Below are positions 1 to 7,667 of a stretch of 64,000 bases of DNA, piece after piece (within the stretch, counting starts at the first letter, position 1; each line of letters opens with the position of its first letter). The stretch covers positions 2,480,001-2,544,000 of the forward strand of contig NZ_JASKUT010000001.1 of the NCBI RefSeq assembly GCF_030167925.1, read 5' to 3'. The position numbers and the translations under genes are program-made. The notes beneath the pieces were generated by a model that saw only the letters and a program-made list of their open reading frames with translations, did not search any database and had not been told where the DNA came from. Source of the stretch: Paenibacillus silviterrae (GTDB taxonomy: Bacteria; Bacillota; Bacilli; Paenibacillales; NBRC-103111).

Positions 1-10
1 CTCGGGGCGC

Positions 11-199
11 TCATGCAGCATCACGCTCCCGCCGATAAATCCATAACGCCAAAGGAAAGGTCAGCACATTAAGCGCGGCAAAGACGAGAACGGTCACATA
101 CTTTTCGTAAAAATAGGCATTGACCGCCTGCTGAGTAAACACGATGTTCAGCAGCAGCACGATGCAGAGGAGTATCACGCCCCGGTAGCTACGTTTCAT
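11..199 (-). CDS. Small two-helix membrane protein at the end of the molybdoenzyme operon
   Basis: A 62-residue protein with two hydrophobic stretches (about residues 8-28 and 36-54) separated by a short polar loop, so probably a helical hairpin in the membrane. Its ATG lies 11 bases inside the end of the Rieske gene and is preceded by AGGGGTGAAG, which suggests translational coupling. I do not recognise the family. From its place as last visible gene of the operon it could be a small subunit or assembly partner of the reductase complex; that is inference. Genes further downstream would lie outside the window. Confidence 0.7.
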   Translation of the reverse strand: MKRSYRGVILLCIVLLLNIVFTQQAVNAYFYEKYVTVLVFAALNVLTFPLALWIYRRERDAA

Positions 200-725
200 A
201 TCGCTTCACCCCTGTTGCATAAATCGCGCCCTGCTCGATGGTCAGCTCAATTTCCGGCAGAGGACGCTTCGGCGGCCCTGCCGTCGGAGCACCGGTTTTG
301 ACATCGAAGAAGCCATGATGGCACGGGCATACAAGCTCCGTTTTCTCCTTGCTCCAAAAGACGGGACACTTCAAGTGGGTACAGGCGTTCTGATACGCCT
401 TATACTCCGATTCGCCGAGCCGGATCAATAGAGCGCTCTCGTGCTCCGTAGGATAAGCGAATTCCAGGGCATCTCCGATACCCAGCGCTTTCACCTCCGC
501 CAGCTTGAGCTTCGGCTGGGCCTTCTTTCCAATTCCCGCTAGTTCTTTAGCGGCAATGGCCCCCCAAGGCAAGGTCGATACGGCAAAGACTCCCGCCGCT
601 CCGACCATCGTTTTCATAAACCCGCGCCGGTCCAGCTTACGTTCGCCTTCCTTACGGATGTTGTGTGTATAGTTGTCTTCCTCGAAAGGAATCTTATGAT
701 TTTTTGGCTGCTTTTCTTGTTCCAC
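189..725 (-). CDS. Tat-exported Rieske [2Fe-2S] protein
   Basis: A 178-residue protein with a twin-arginine signal (R33-R34-G-F-M followed by a hydrophobic stretch to about residue 59), so it should be folded in the cytoplasm and exported, probably staying anchored by the uncleaved helix. The Rieske fold is shown by C115-T-H117-L-K-C120 and C133-P-C135-H136; by family knowledge C115, H117, C133 and H136 bind the cluster and C120-C135 form the disulfide. The usual Gly-Ser after the last ligand is His-Gly here, which may alter the potential. Fourth gene of the operon, 27 bases after the iron-sulfur subunit gene. It likely passes electrons to or from the membrane anchor outside the cytoplasm. 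Confidence 0.9.
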   Translation of the reverse strand: MEQEKQPKNHKIPFEEDNYTHNIRKEGERKLDRRGFMKTMVGAAGVFAVSTLPWGAIAAKELAGIGKKAQPKLKLAEVKALGIGDALEFAYPTEHESALLIRLGESEYKAYQNACTHLKCPVFWSKEKTELVCPCHHGFFDVKTGAPTAGPPKRPLPEIELTIEQGAIYATGVKRYET

Positions 726-752
726 CGGAGAACACCTCCTGGATATTTGTAC

Positions 753-1313
753 TTAGAACAGCTTCTGCTTCCCTTGTAGAATGCCCGGGAGGCTGATTTT
801 CACATTCGTTTCTCCTTCAAGCGGATCATACTCCCGGCTGGCCGTCCACTTGCCCAGCTGATGCTGCTCCTTCTTGCGGCGAAGCTCCTCCTCGGTAACC
901 CACTGCAGCGTATTCGTCGGGCATACCGAAGCGCACATCGGCGGAATTCCTTCCTTGGTCCGGTCATAGCAAAGGTCGCATTTGTACATCAGATTCTGTT
1001 CGGCATCGAACTTTGGAATGCCGTAAGGACAGGCGATCGTACAGTTCTGGCAGCCGATACATTTCTCTACCAGAGCGGACAGCACCGCTCCCTCCGGAGT
1101 GACCTGAATGGCCTGCGCAGGGCAGCTGCGGGCACATGCCGGGTTCACACAGTGCAAGCACATTAGCGGTATCGTTTGGCGGTTCACATAGGGATTGACA
1201 TCATATACGTAGTTCCGGTTACGCTCATCGTGACCTCCGCACTGCGTGCACGCGGCCAGACAGCTTCGGCACCCGATGCAATTATCCATTTCGATATATA
1301 AATATTGCTTCAT
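753..1313 (-). CDS. Four-cluster ferredoxin-like electron-transfer subunit (DmsB/NrfC type)
   Basis: A 187-residue iron-sulfur protein with sixteen cysteines in four groups: CxxCxxCxxxC at residues 12-22, CxxCxxxxCxxxC, CxxCxxCxxxCP, and CxxC followed after about 11 residues by CxxxCP. This is the pattern of the four-[4Fe-4S] subunit of DMSO reductase-family enzymes. There is no signal peptide, so it works in the cytoplasm with the catalytic subunit. The start was placed at 1313 rather than an upstream in-frame codon because GAGGAAGTG lies just before it and the ATG overlaps the stop of the catalytic gene by four bases (ATGA), a classic coupled junction. Confidence 0.9.
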   Translation of the reverse strand: MKQYLYIEMDNCIGCRSCLAACTQCGGHDERNRNYVYDVNPYVNRQTIPLMCLHCVNPACARSCPAQAIQVTPEGAVLSALVEKCIGCQNCTIACPYGIPKFDAEQNLMYKCDLCYDRTKEGIPPMCASVCPTNTLQWVTEEELRRKKEQHQLGKWTASREYDPLEGETNVKISLPGILQGKQKLF

Positions 1314-3490
1314 TGTCCGTTCACTTCCTCTTTGTGAAGCTTCTCGATCTGGGCGGCACACGCTTTGAATTCCGGCATTTTCGACATCGGATCCAAGGCA
1401 TCGATGGTCAACAGATTGACTGATTCCTCGTGGCCGTAGTGATAAGGAACAAAAACAGTATCTTGACGAATCGCTTCCGTTATTTTCACTTTATATACGG
1501 CTTCGCCTCTGCGGGTATACAGGCGGACACGCTCGTCATGCACGATATTGTAGCGGGCTGCCATTTCGGGATGAACTTCAACAAAAGGCTCGGGGCACAT
1601 ATCCTTCAGGAAAGGAATGCGGCGGGTTTGATTCCCCGATAAATAGTGATAAACGACTCTGCCCGTCGTCAGACGCAGCGGATAGAGCGTGCAAGGCTCC
1701 TCTGCAGGCGGCCGGTATGGCAGGGCACACAGCTTCGCTCTGCCGTCGGGGTGGTAAAACTTTTTGTCCAGGAACATGTACGGAGTACCCCTATCTTCCT
1801 CAGCCTCGCTTCGGCAGGGCCAGAATACGCCGTTCTGCTTCTCAATCTTCTCCCATGTAATCCCGCTATAATCCGCATAACCTCCCTTGGAGGCAAGCCG
1901 GAATTCATCATTCACCTTCCGGGCACTTTGCAAATGGCGGAAATAATGCCCGCGGCCAAGACGCTCGGCAAGCTCCACCTGGATCAGCCAATCCGGCTTG
2001 GATTCGCCGATAGGCTCCTGTGCCTTATTGATCTTAATGCAACGTCCTTCCAGGTTAGTAACGGTCCCTTCATCCTCGGACCAAGTGGTAGCCGGCAGGA
2101 CGACATCGGCGAATTCCGCCGATTCCGACAGGAAGAAGTCGCAGCATACCATGAAATCCAGCTGACGCAGCGCGGAACGGACAAAGTTCTGATTCGGTGC
2201 GGATACGGCCGGATTCGAGCAGAGCAGGTACAAGCCGCGAATCGTTTTGTCCATCATCAGCCCGAACATTTCCTGCGCAGAGACGCCCGGCTGCGGCATT
2301 TCCTCCGGAGTGATGCCCCAGACCTTGCATACCTCCTCCACGTGCTTCGGGTTGACAATTTTGCGGTAGCCTGGGAGCGCATCCGCCTTCTGCCCGTGCT
2401 CACGCCCCCCTTGGCCGTTGCCTTGGCCCGTGAAGGTTGCTACGCCGGACTTCGGTCTTCCGATTTTGCCGGTAACGAGCGCCATATTCGTATAAGCGGA
2501 CACGTTATCCGAGCCCTTATGCTGCTGCTCGATGCCGCGGGCAAACATGACAACGGCGTTTGGAGCCTTGCCGTAGATTTCGGCAGCTCTTATAAGCTTC
2601 TCCGGGGCTACACCCGTAATCTCGCTCGTATATTCAGCCGTGAAATCCTGAACCACCTCTGCCATGTCCTCGAAGCCGTTCGTATGCTCCTTCACGAAGC
2701 TTTCGTCGATATGGCCGTTCTGAATGAGGAGATGGACCATACAGTTGGCCAGGGCCAAATCCGTGCCGGGGCGAAGGTCAAGATGAACATCGGCGCGCCT
2801 CGCGATGGGGGTTTCCCGCGGATCCGCTACAATCACGTAACCGCCCCGGTTTTGAACCTCCCATATGCGGAACATGGAGGTGGGATGGCATTCCGCCGTG
2901 TTGCTGCCGGCGATGAACAAGCAGTCTGTTTCGTGCAGATCGGTCCATGGCAGGGTCGAACCCCGATCTACGCCGAAAGAACGCATGAATCCCGCCGCCG
3001 CACTGGACATGCAATAGCGTCCGTTGTAATCGATATAACGGGTCTGCAGAGCAACCCGGGCGAATTTGCCGGTCAGGTAGCATTTTTCATTCGTCATGGA
3101 GACGCCGCTGAATACAGATAACGAATCCTTGCCGTAGCTTCCTTGAAGCTCCAAGAAGCGTCGGGCGATCAGATCGAAAGCTTCCTCCCAGCTTGCTTCA
3201 CGGAATCCGTCCTTCGTCCCTTTAAATGCCGCGTTATCCCGGATTAACGGCCTGAGCAGCCTGTCCTTGTGGTTCGTTTGCTGATAAGCAGTAACTCCCT
3301 TAGGGCACATTTTACCTAGGGTAACCGGCCATTCGTATCTCGGCTCCACCCCGATGATTTGATTCGTATGCGTATTGACTCTCAGGTTCATCCCGCACTG
3401 CATACCGCAATAGGAGCAATGCGTCGGGATTAATTTTTCACCTGGATGCGTCTTGTTCTCGATGTCTTTAAAAAATTTATCCTTTGGCAT
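1310..3490 (-). CDS. Molybdopterin oxidoreductase, NapA/NarB-like (probable nitrate reductase catalytic subunit)
   Basis: A 726-residue catalytic subunit of the DMSO reductase superfamily. A [4Fe-4S] site is formed by C25-x2-C28-x3-C32 and C62. The segment around N156-G-R-Y-C160-M-S-S-A matches the Mo-cysteine ligand region of NapA and NarB-type nitrate reductases, making C160 the likely Mo ligand. There is no Tat signal, so it is probably cytoplasmic. The start at 3490 has AAGGAGG before it; a further 44-residue in-frame extension upstream runs over the preceding gene and is not supported. It overlaps its upstream neighbour by 14 bases. Substrate is inferred from motif similarity and nearby narK; formate or another oxyanion cannot be excluded. 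Confidence 0.85.
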   Translation of the reverse strand: MPKDKFFKDIENKTHPGEKLIPTHCSYCGMQCGMNLRVNTHTNQIIGVEPRYEWPVTLGKMCPKGVTAYQQTNHKDRLLRPLIRDNAAFKGTKDGFREASWEEAFDLIARRFLELQGSYGKDSLSVFSGVSMTNEKCYLTGKFARVALQTRYIDYNGRYCMSSAAAGFMRSFGVDRGSTLPWTDLHETDCLFIAGSNTAECHPTSMFRIWEVQNRGGYVIVADPRETPIARRADVHLDLRPGTDLALANCMVHLLIQNGHIDESFVKEHTNGFEDMAEVVQDFTAEYTSEITGVAPEKLIRAAEIYGKAPNAVVMFARGIEQQHKGSDNVSAYTNMALVTGKIGRPKSGVATFTGQGNGQGGREHGQKADALPGYRKIVNPKHVEEVCKVWGITPEEMPQPGVSAQEMFGLMMDKTIRGLYLLCSNPAVSAPNQNFVRSALRQLDFMVCCDFFLSESAEFADVVLPATTWSEDEGTVTNLEGRCIKINKAQEPIGESKPDWLIQVELAERLGRGHYFRHLQSARKVNDEFRLASKGGYADYSGITWEKIEKQNGVFWPCRSEAEEDRGTPYMFLDKKFYHPDGRAKLCALPYRPPAEEPCTLYPLRLTTGRVVYHYLSGNQTRRIPFLKDMCPEPFVEVHPEMAARYNIVHDERVRLYTRRGEAVYKVKITEAIRQDTVFVPYHYGHEESVNLLTIDALDPMSKMPEFKACAAQIEKLHKEEVNGQ

Positions 3491-4517
3491 TCTGATTCGC
3501 CTCCTTATGACGGATTTCGTGGGTTGGAATCCCGCTGAAGCGGGCGATTCGATACTTGCGTCGGCAAGGCAGACACAGCTCTGCGAGATGGTGTCCTTCC
3601 GGCGTTTGGAATTCGATTTCATTCTGCTTCAGCACGGAAATCACATCCTCCGACTGCTCTCCCGAGACGAAGCCGCTGCCGCACACCTTGCAGGATTTCA
3701 TCTGCTGTGCACCGTAGTGCTCGCGATAGTTCCTCGCCAGCACGCTCATCGGACGAAACGGAATGTGAGCCAGCTTGCCGAAGGGCAGATAGATCAGTGT
3801 GACGATCACCGACCACTGATGAATAAGCGACATCACCGGATGGCCGAAGCCGTGCAGGAATACGTTGCTGAAGGTCAGCATAAGCCCTGTGATGCTAATG
3901 AATAATAGGAGATACAGCGGCAGGAAGTCATAAACAAACGACTGCTCCGCACGCGCCTGCATATGCTTCAATCTGCGGTACAGCGCCATGGCTACACCGG
4001 CTATCACCATCATGGCTGTAATATTAAGCGCGTTGTAAAAGAGAAAGGCGATGATGCCGTCGGCCTTTACCTTCATCAGGTCGATTCCGAAGAATACGAC
4101 GGTATAGAGGCCGTTATCCGACATGGTAAAATACATCCAGCCGAATACCAAGGGGAACGTTACGAAGCAGGACAGGATACAGCCCCAGCCGAGCAGCACG
4201 TGCTGAGTCCATCGATACCAGCTCCGGTTCCAGATAAACCGGTAGGTCACCAAATGTTCCACCGAGGTTTGCGGTGTGCTTTTGCGGAACAGCAGCTTCA
4301 TCCCTTTCTTTAGGATCAGCTTCGTCGGCGGCCGCTCCGCCCAAGCGATGAAACGGTAGAAGAACCCTCCGATAAAAACCACTGTACCGACCATATACCC
4401 GTATAAGGCCAAGTCAATATGAGTAAACATGCGGGAGCCAATATACATAAGCAGAATCATCCCGCAAACCGTCATGAACATCATCCTTGCATATTTCGAT
4501 GCGAACGCTCGGTCCAT
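3477..4517 (-). CDS. Polytopic membrane anchor subunit with C-terminal Cys/His domain
   Basis: A 346-residue protein with roughly eight hydrophobic helices up to residue 270. A His-rich stretch with H-G-F-G-H, L-I-H-Q-W and K-L-A-H-I-P-F-R-P resembles heme-b-binding anchors of the NarI/HdrE/DsrM kind. The C-terminal 80 residues are soluble and carry CKVCG and CLPCR pairs, which could hold zinc or an iron-sulfur centre. First gene of the operon, with AAAGGAG before its ATG and a Fnr-like promoter upstream. It presumably connects the quinone pool to the catalytic subunit; the heme content is inferred from the histidines, not seen directly. Confidence 0.75.
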   Translation of the reverse strand: MDRAFASKYARMMFMTVCGMILLMYIGSRMFTHIDLALYGYMVGTVVFIGGFFYRFIAWAERPPTKLILKKGMKLLFRKSTPQTSVEHLVTYRFIWNRSWYRWTQHVLLGWGCILSCFVTFPLVFGWMYFTMSDNGLYTVVFFGIDLMKVKADGIIAFLFYNALNITAMMVIAGVAMALYRRLKHMQARAEQSFVYDFLPLYLLLFISITGLMLTFSNVFLHGFGHPVMSLIHQWSVIVTLIYLPFGKLAHIPFRPMSVLARNYREHYGAQQMKSCKVCGSGFVSGEQSEDVISVLKQNEIEFQTPEGHHLAELCLPCRRKYRIARFSGIPTHEIRHKEANQNAKG

Positions 4518-4550
4518 TGTTCATTCTCCTTTGTTCCTTTGTCTGCTGTT

Positions 4551-4594
4551 ATTAGACCACATTCCATAAGGGAGCAACTATGATTAAGATCACT
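4551..4594 (-). promoter_or_regulatory. Fnr-like site and -10 of the molybdoenzyme operon
   Basis: On the minus strand AGTGATCTTAATCATA (4594-4579) matches the Bacillus Fnr consensus TGTGA-N6-TCACA in four of five bases in each half. The -10 candidate TCTAAT (4556-4551) is centred 33 bases downstream, which places the site near -41.5, the standard position for a class II activator of this family. Confidence 0.7.
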
Positions 4595-4633
4595 GCAAAT
4601 TTGGGAATACGGGATTTTCCTACAAATGGAGAC

Positions 4634-4667
4634 AAAAAAAGAACATGCTTCCTGCAATGGAAGCATG
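4634..4667 (-). terminator. Rho-independent terminator after hpf
   Basis: Perfect 9-bp stem (4644-4652 with 4659-4667), 6-base loop, then TTC and seven Ts on the minus strand. It ends the hemerythrin-hpf transcript and separates it from the molybdoenzyme promoter. Confidence 0.9.
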
Positions 4668-4684
4668 CCCTGTGAAGCCGTTTA

Positions 4685-5230
4685 CTAGGTTGTAATCAAT
4701 CCGTACGAACCGTCGTTGCGTCGATAAACAACCTCCATACGATTCGTATCTTTGTTATGGAACAGATGGAAGCTGTGGTCCAGCAGATTCATTTCCAGTA
4801 TTGCCTCCTGCACGTCCACAGGCTTGAGGTTAATTTTTTTAACGCGAAGCAGCTCGAAGTTTTCTTCCTCCTCCATAGCTGCCGAACGCACCGTTTCGGA
4901 CTGGACCGGTTGCGTCCGGAGGCTGCCCTGGGTGCGCAGCTTACGCTGGACCTTTTCTTTATATTTACGCAGACGGCGCTCCAGCTTGTCGGCCACGAGG
5001 TCGATCGAAGCGTACATGTCCTGCTGCTTTTCTTCGGCGCGATACACCATGCCATGATACGGTATGGTCACCTCAACAACTTGTTGATGTCTATGACCTA
5101 GAACCGATATGGTCACATGAATCTCGACTGGCTCCTCGAACCACTCCTGAAGCGCTCCCACCTTGCGTTCGATGTATTCCTTAAGGGCAGGGGTTACCTC
5201 TAATTGTTTCCCGTGAATGATCATACTCAT
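4685..5230 (-). CDS. hpf: Long-form ribosome hibernation promoting factor
   Basis: A 181-residue long HPF: an N-terminal S30AE domain (about 1-100, beginning with the typical HGKQLEVTPALKEYIE segment), a charged linker, and the C-terminal dimerisation domain (about 122-181) that lets long HPF pair two 70S ribosomes into inactive 100S dimers. Start chosen at 5230 with AAGGAG nine bases upstream. It begins only 13 bases after the hemerythrin stop and is followed by a terminator, so it most likely shares the Fnr-like promoter upstream of hemerythrin. This could be an additional copy besides a housekeeping hpf elsewhere. Confidence 0.93.
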   Translation of the reverse strand: MSMIIHGKQLEVTPALKEYIERKVGALQEWFEEPVEIHVTISVLGHRHQQVVEVTIPYHGMVYRAEEKQQDMYASIDLVADKLERRLRKYKEKVQRKLRTQGSLRTQPVQSETVRSAAMEEEENFELLRVKKINLKPVDVQEAILEMNLLDHSFHLFHNKDTNRMEVVYRRNDGSYGLITT

Positions 5231-5243
5231 GGCAATCAGCTCC

Positions 5244-5786
5244 TTAAGAGAAGAAATAGTCTACGTCCGTCAATACTTGGTCAGACAAAGGATAAACCAG
5301 CTGTTCCTCCATAGCGAGGTGTCCGCTCAAGATCCGGCAGGCCTGAAGCAGATGCTCCGCTACACTTTGCAGCTGCCGCCGTTCTCCGGGGGAAGCCAGG
5401 TCTTCCACAGCGTCGATGAAGGAATCCATATAGGCCTCCGCCAAGTCATGGTCTTTCTCCAATACCCAAAAGGAAGGAACCATAGACGGACCCATGCTTA
5501 GATCGAAATATTCATGAAGGAACGGGTATAGGACCTGCTCCTCCCAAGAGGAATGCCGGTTCATTTGGGTCATTAATTGCACCGTATCGACCTTTAGATC
5601 GCGCAAGGCTTTAAGCTGCTCCTCCGTATCGCGGGATAATGCAGCTTGACGAGCCTTTTCTTCCAAGGCTTGAATTAACAGCTTTAATTGCTCATGCTCT
5701 TCTATTAGCTGCTGAATGGCATGATACAGCTCCGTAGGATGAGCAGGCTCAGACAACGGTTCCTTCCACGGGACAGCGGTTTTCAT
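5244..5786 (-). CDS. Hemerythrin HHE domain protein
   Basis: A 180-residue all-helical protein with the hemerythrin pattern of di-iron ligands: an early H in E-L-Y-H, H in E-E-H-E-Q, H-S-S-W-E-E, a mid-chain H in E-K-D-H-D, and the final H-L-A-M-E-E. Family members bind O2 or NO or handle iron and help repair nitrosatively damaged iron centres. The start at 5786 has AGGAGGT eight bases ahead; a 30-residue upstream extension crosses the promoter and is rejected. Divergent from narK, with its own Fnr-like site, and followed directly by hpf. A role protecting anaerobic metabolism from O2 or NO is inferred. Confidence 0.85.
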   Translation of the reverse strand: MKTAVPWKEPLSEPAHPTELYHAIQQLIEEHEQLKLLIQALEEKARQAALSRDTEEQLKALRDLKVDTVQLMTQMNRHSSWEEQVLYPFLHEYFDLSMGPSMVPSFWVLEKDHDLAEAYMDSFIDAVEDLASPGERRQLQSVAEHLLQACRILSGHLAMEEQLVYPLSDQVLTDVDYFFS

Positions 5787-5834
5787 GACAAACGACCTCC
5801 TATGCTTGCTGGCTTTGCGTTTGTTTCTGATTTC

Positions 5835-5877
5835 ATTGTAGCTCTGCGGGCCACCGTTAGCTGTGCATTTTATCACA
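5835..5877 (-). promoter_or_regulatory. Fnr-like site and -10 of the hemerythrin-hpf operon
   Basis: On the minus strand TGTGATAAAATGCACA (5877-5862) has a perfect left half and a 4/5 right half of the Fnr consensus. The -10 TACAAT (5840-5835) is centred 32 bases downstream. Confidence 0.75.
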
Positions 5878-5909
5878 AAGTCCAGTCATCCTTTTTTTTA
5901 CATTGAACC

Positions 5910-5952
5910 TGTGATTTATTTAACATCGGGGTTTTGAAAGCGTTGATACAAT
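5910..5952 (+). promoter_or_regulatory. Fnr-like site and -10 of narK
   Basis: TGTGATTTATTTAACA (5910-5925) has a perfect left half and a 4/5 right half. The -10 TACAAT (5947-5952) is centred 32 bases downstream. The site is separate from the divergent hemerythrin site 48 bases away, so each promoter has its own operator. Confidence 0.75.
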
Positions 5953-5983
5953 GTGTCCATACAAATCGAGGAGGTCATTACGT

Positions 5984-7279
5984 ATGGCACGTATCGCTGA
6001 TTGGAATCCGGAGAACATCGTATTTTGGGAGAAAACAGGCAGGAAGGTTGCGAATCGAAACCTGCTAATCTCCGTATTTTGTTTGATTCTGGCGTTTATC
6101 GTATGGCAAATCTGGTCCGTTGTCGCTACAAGGTTGAATGATGTAGGCTTTCAGCTAAGCAAGAACGAGCTGTTTACCCTTGCTGCTCTTCCCGGCCTGA
6201 CGGGAGCTACCTTCCGTCTCTTCTATACCTTTATGCCCGGACTGCTTGGCGGCAAAAAATGGACCATTATCAGTACATCCCTGCTGCTGATACCGGCGGT
6301 CGGGATCGGGTGGGCCGTTCAGAACCCTGACACTCCGTTCTCTGTGCTTGCTTTGCTTGCAGCATTGTGCGGACTGGGCGGCGGCTGCTTGTCCTCTTCC
6401 ACCGCAAACATTAATCCGTTCTTCCCTAAAGCCAAGAAAGGGACGGCGAATGGAATCAACGTGGGAATCGGAAATCTGGGAGTTAGTGTCGTACAATTCG
6501 TAACGCCGCTCATCATAGGCGTCGGCTTCATCGGAGCGATGACCGGCGGTCCGCAAATCATGAAGAACGGTTCGGAGATTTTCCTGCAAAATGCAGCTTT
6601 CGTATGGGTCATTCCCATTATCTTGGCAACCCTGTTAGCGATCTTCGGCATGGATAGTTTACCGAACTCGGGCCAAAGCGTGAAGGAGCAGCTGGCTGTT
6701 CTGAAGCACAAGCATACCTGGGTGATGACATGGCTGTATGTGATGTGCTTCGGCTCCTTCATCGGGTATGGCGCCGCCTTTCCGCTGCTCATCCGCTCTG
6801 AATTTCCTGAGATCAATGCGGCACAGCTCGCTTTCCTTGGGCCACTGGTCGGGGCGGCGCTGCGCCCGGTGGGCGGTTATATCTCCGATAAGCTCAACAG
6901 CGGAGCGAAGGTCACCTTCTGGACAACCATCGTAATGGTTGCAGCAACGGCCGGCGTCGTCCTATTCTTGAACACGCATCAATTTACAGGCTTCCTGCTG
7001 ATGTTCCTGATTTTATTCGCCGGCACGGGGATTGCCAACGGATCTACGTTCCGCATGGTACCCTTCATCTTTGAGGGTAAGCAAGCCAGCTCCGTCATGG
7101 GCTTGATCGCGGCATTGGCTGCTTACGGGGCCTACTTTATTCCGAAAATCTTCGGTTGGTCCCTTGATACGACCGGCTCGGCGAACACAGCGCTCTATAT
7201 TTTCATCGTGTATTATGCCGTCAGTATTGCAGTATGCTGGTATTGGTATTCAAGAAAAGGCGCTGAAGTGAAGTGTTAA
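5984..7279 (+). CDS. narK: Nitrate/nitrite transporter of the major facilitator superfamily
   Basis: A 432-residue, 12-helix MFS protein. Both nitrate signatures of the NNP family are present: G-N-L-G-V-S-V-V-Q in the fifth-helix region and G-T-G-I-A-N-G-S-T-F near helix 11. It moves nitrate in or exchanges it for nitrite at the cytoplasmic membrane. The start at 5984 has GAGGAGGT upstream; the longer frame from 5951 begins inside the -10 box and is rejected. Monocistronic, with a Fnr-like site in front and a terminator behind. Its neighbourhood supports the nitrate reductase call for the operon at 11-4517. Confidence 0.93.
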   Translation: MARIADWNPENIVFWEKTGRKVANRNLLISVFCLILAFIVWQIWSVVATRLNDVGFQLSKNELFTLAALPGLTGATFRLFYTFMPGLLGGKKWTIISTSLLLIPAVGIGWAVQNPDTPFSVLALLAALCGLGGGCLSSSTANINPFFPKAKKGTANGINVGIGNLGVSVVQFVTPLIIGVGFIGAMTGGPQIMKNGSEIFLQNAAFVWVIPIILATLLAIFGMDSLPNSGQSVKEQLAVLKHKHTWVMTWLYVMCFGSFIGYGAAFPLLIRSEFPEINAAQLAFLGPLVGAALRPVGGYISDKLNSGAKVTFWTTIVMVAATAGVVLFLNTHQFTGFLLMFLILFAGTGIANGSTFRMVPFIFEGKQASSVMGLIAALAAYGAYFIPKIFGWSLDTTGSANTALYIFIVYYAVSIAVCWYWYSRKGAEVKC

Positions 7280-7286
7280 TATAAGC

Positions 7287-7332
7287 AAAAAGGACGTGTT
7301 CCCGATACATCCGGGCACGTCCTTTTGTTTTT
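7287..7332. terminator. Bidirectional terminator between narK and a small membrane protein gene
   Basis: AAAAGGACGTG pairs with CACGTCCTTTT, extended by a CCCG/CGGG segment with a small bulge. A-tract on one side and T-tract on the other allow it to act on both strands. Confidence 0.85.
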
Positions 7333-7346
7333 CGTCCAGGTTCTTC

Positions 7347-7520
7347 CTATTCCTCAATAACTAGTATCCCCGCAGCAATGGACCAGTAAAAGGCCACCAT
7401 TCCGGCAGCAAACAGTACGGACCAAAGCGCCCCCTGCCCTTTGTACCCTTGGAAAAATCGAAGAAACGCCATACTAAACAAAATACCAAGCACTACGATA
7501 ATCAACAGTAGTTGAATCAC
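7347..7520 (-). CDS. 57-residue membrane protein, GTG start
   Basis: An uninterrupted reading frame from GTG at 7520 to TAG at 7347, preceded by AGAGAGGTG at good spacing. It has two hydrophobic helices (about residues 2-19 and 32-55) joined by R-F-F-Q-G-Y-K-G-Q-G. It has its own -10 TACAAT (7568-7563) and lies between two terminator-bounded Fnr-controlled genes. The family is not recognised and no function is assigned. The good RBS, promoter and clean two-helix pattern make it likely to be real even though it is short. Confidence 0.65.
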   Translation of the reverse strand: MIQLLLIIVVLGILFSMAFLRFFQGYKGQGALWSVLFAAGMVAFYWSIAAGILVIEE

Positions 7521-7562
7521 GAAGCAGACACCTCTCTTTACGGGTTTTCCCTAGTAACCCTT

Positions 7563-7604
7563 ATTGTAGCATGAATTTTTCATCCTGCTCTATTGGTCAC
7601 CAAT
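7563..7604 (-). promoter_or_regulatory. -10 and perfect palindrome upstream of the 57-residue protein gene
   Basis: -10 TACAAT at 7568-7563 (preceded by TGC). A perfect 13-base palindrome ATTGGTGACCAAT is centred at 7598, 32.5 bases from the -10 centre, the same geometry as the Fnr-like sites but with an unrelated sequence. Confidence 0.45.
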
Positions 7605-7667
7605 TCGTAACAAAGTATCGCGCCTCCCGATTTCGCATGAAAAAAAGTTTTACAGAATCCATGTTTT

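Noticed and set aside
1646..3121. 491-codon open frame on the plus strand
   Set aside because: It lies fully antisense to the molybdopterin oxidoreductase gene, whose motifs are intact. The translation is rich in Arg, His and Leu without a recognisable domain and no RBS is present; it is a frame shadow in GC-rich coding DNA.
3491..3622. 44-residue N-terminal extension of the molybdopterin oxidoreductase
   Set aside because: It overlaps the coding end of the anchor gene, has no signal-peptide character, and AAGGAGG points to the ATG at 3490.
7592..7604. Palindrome ATTGGTGACCAAT considered as a sixth Fnr site
   Set aside because: Position fits but the bases do not match TGTGA-N6-TCACA, so it is listed as a separate unknown palindrome.
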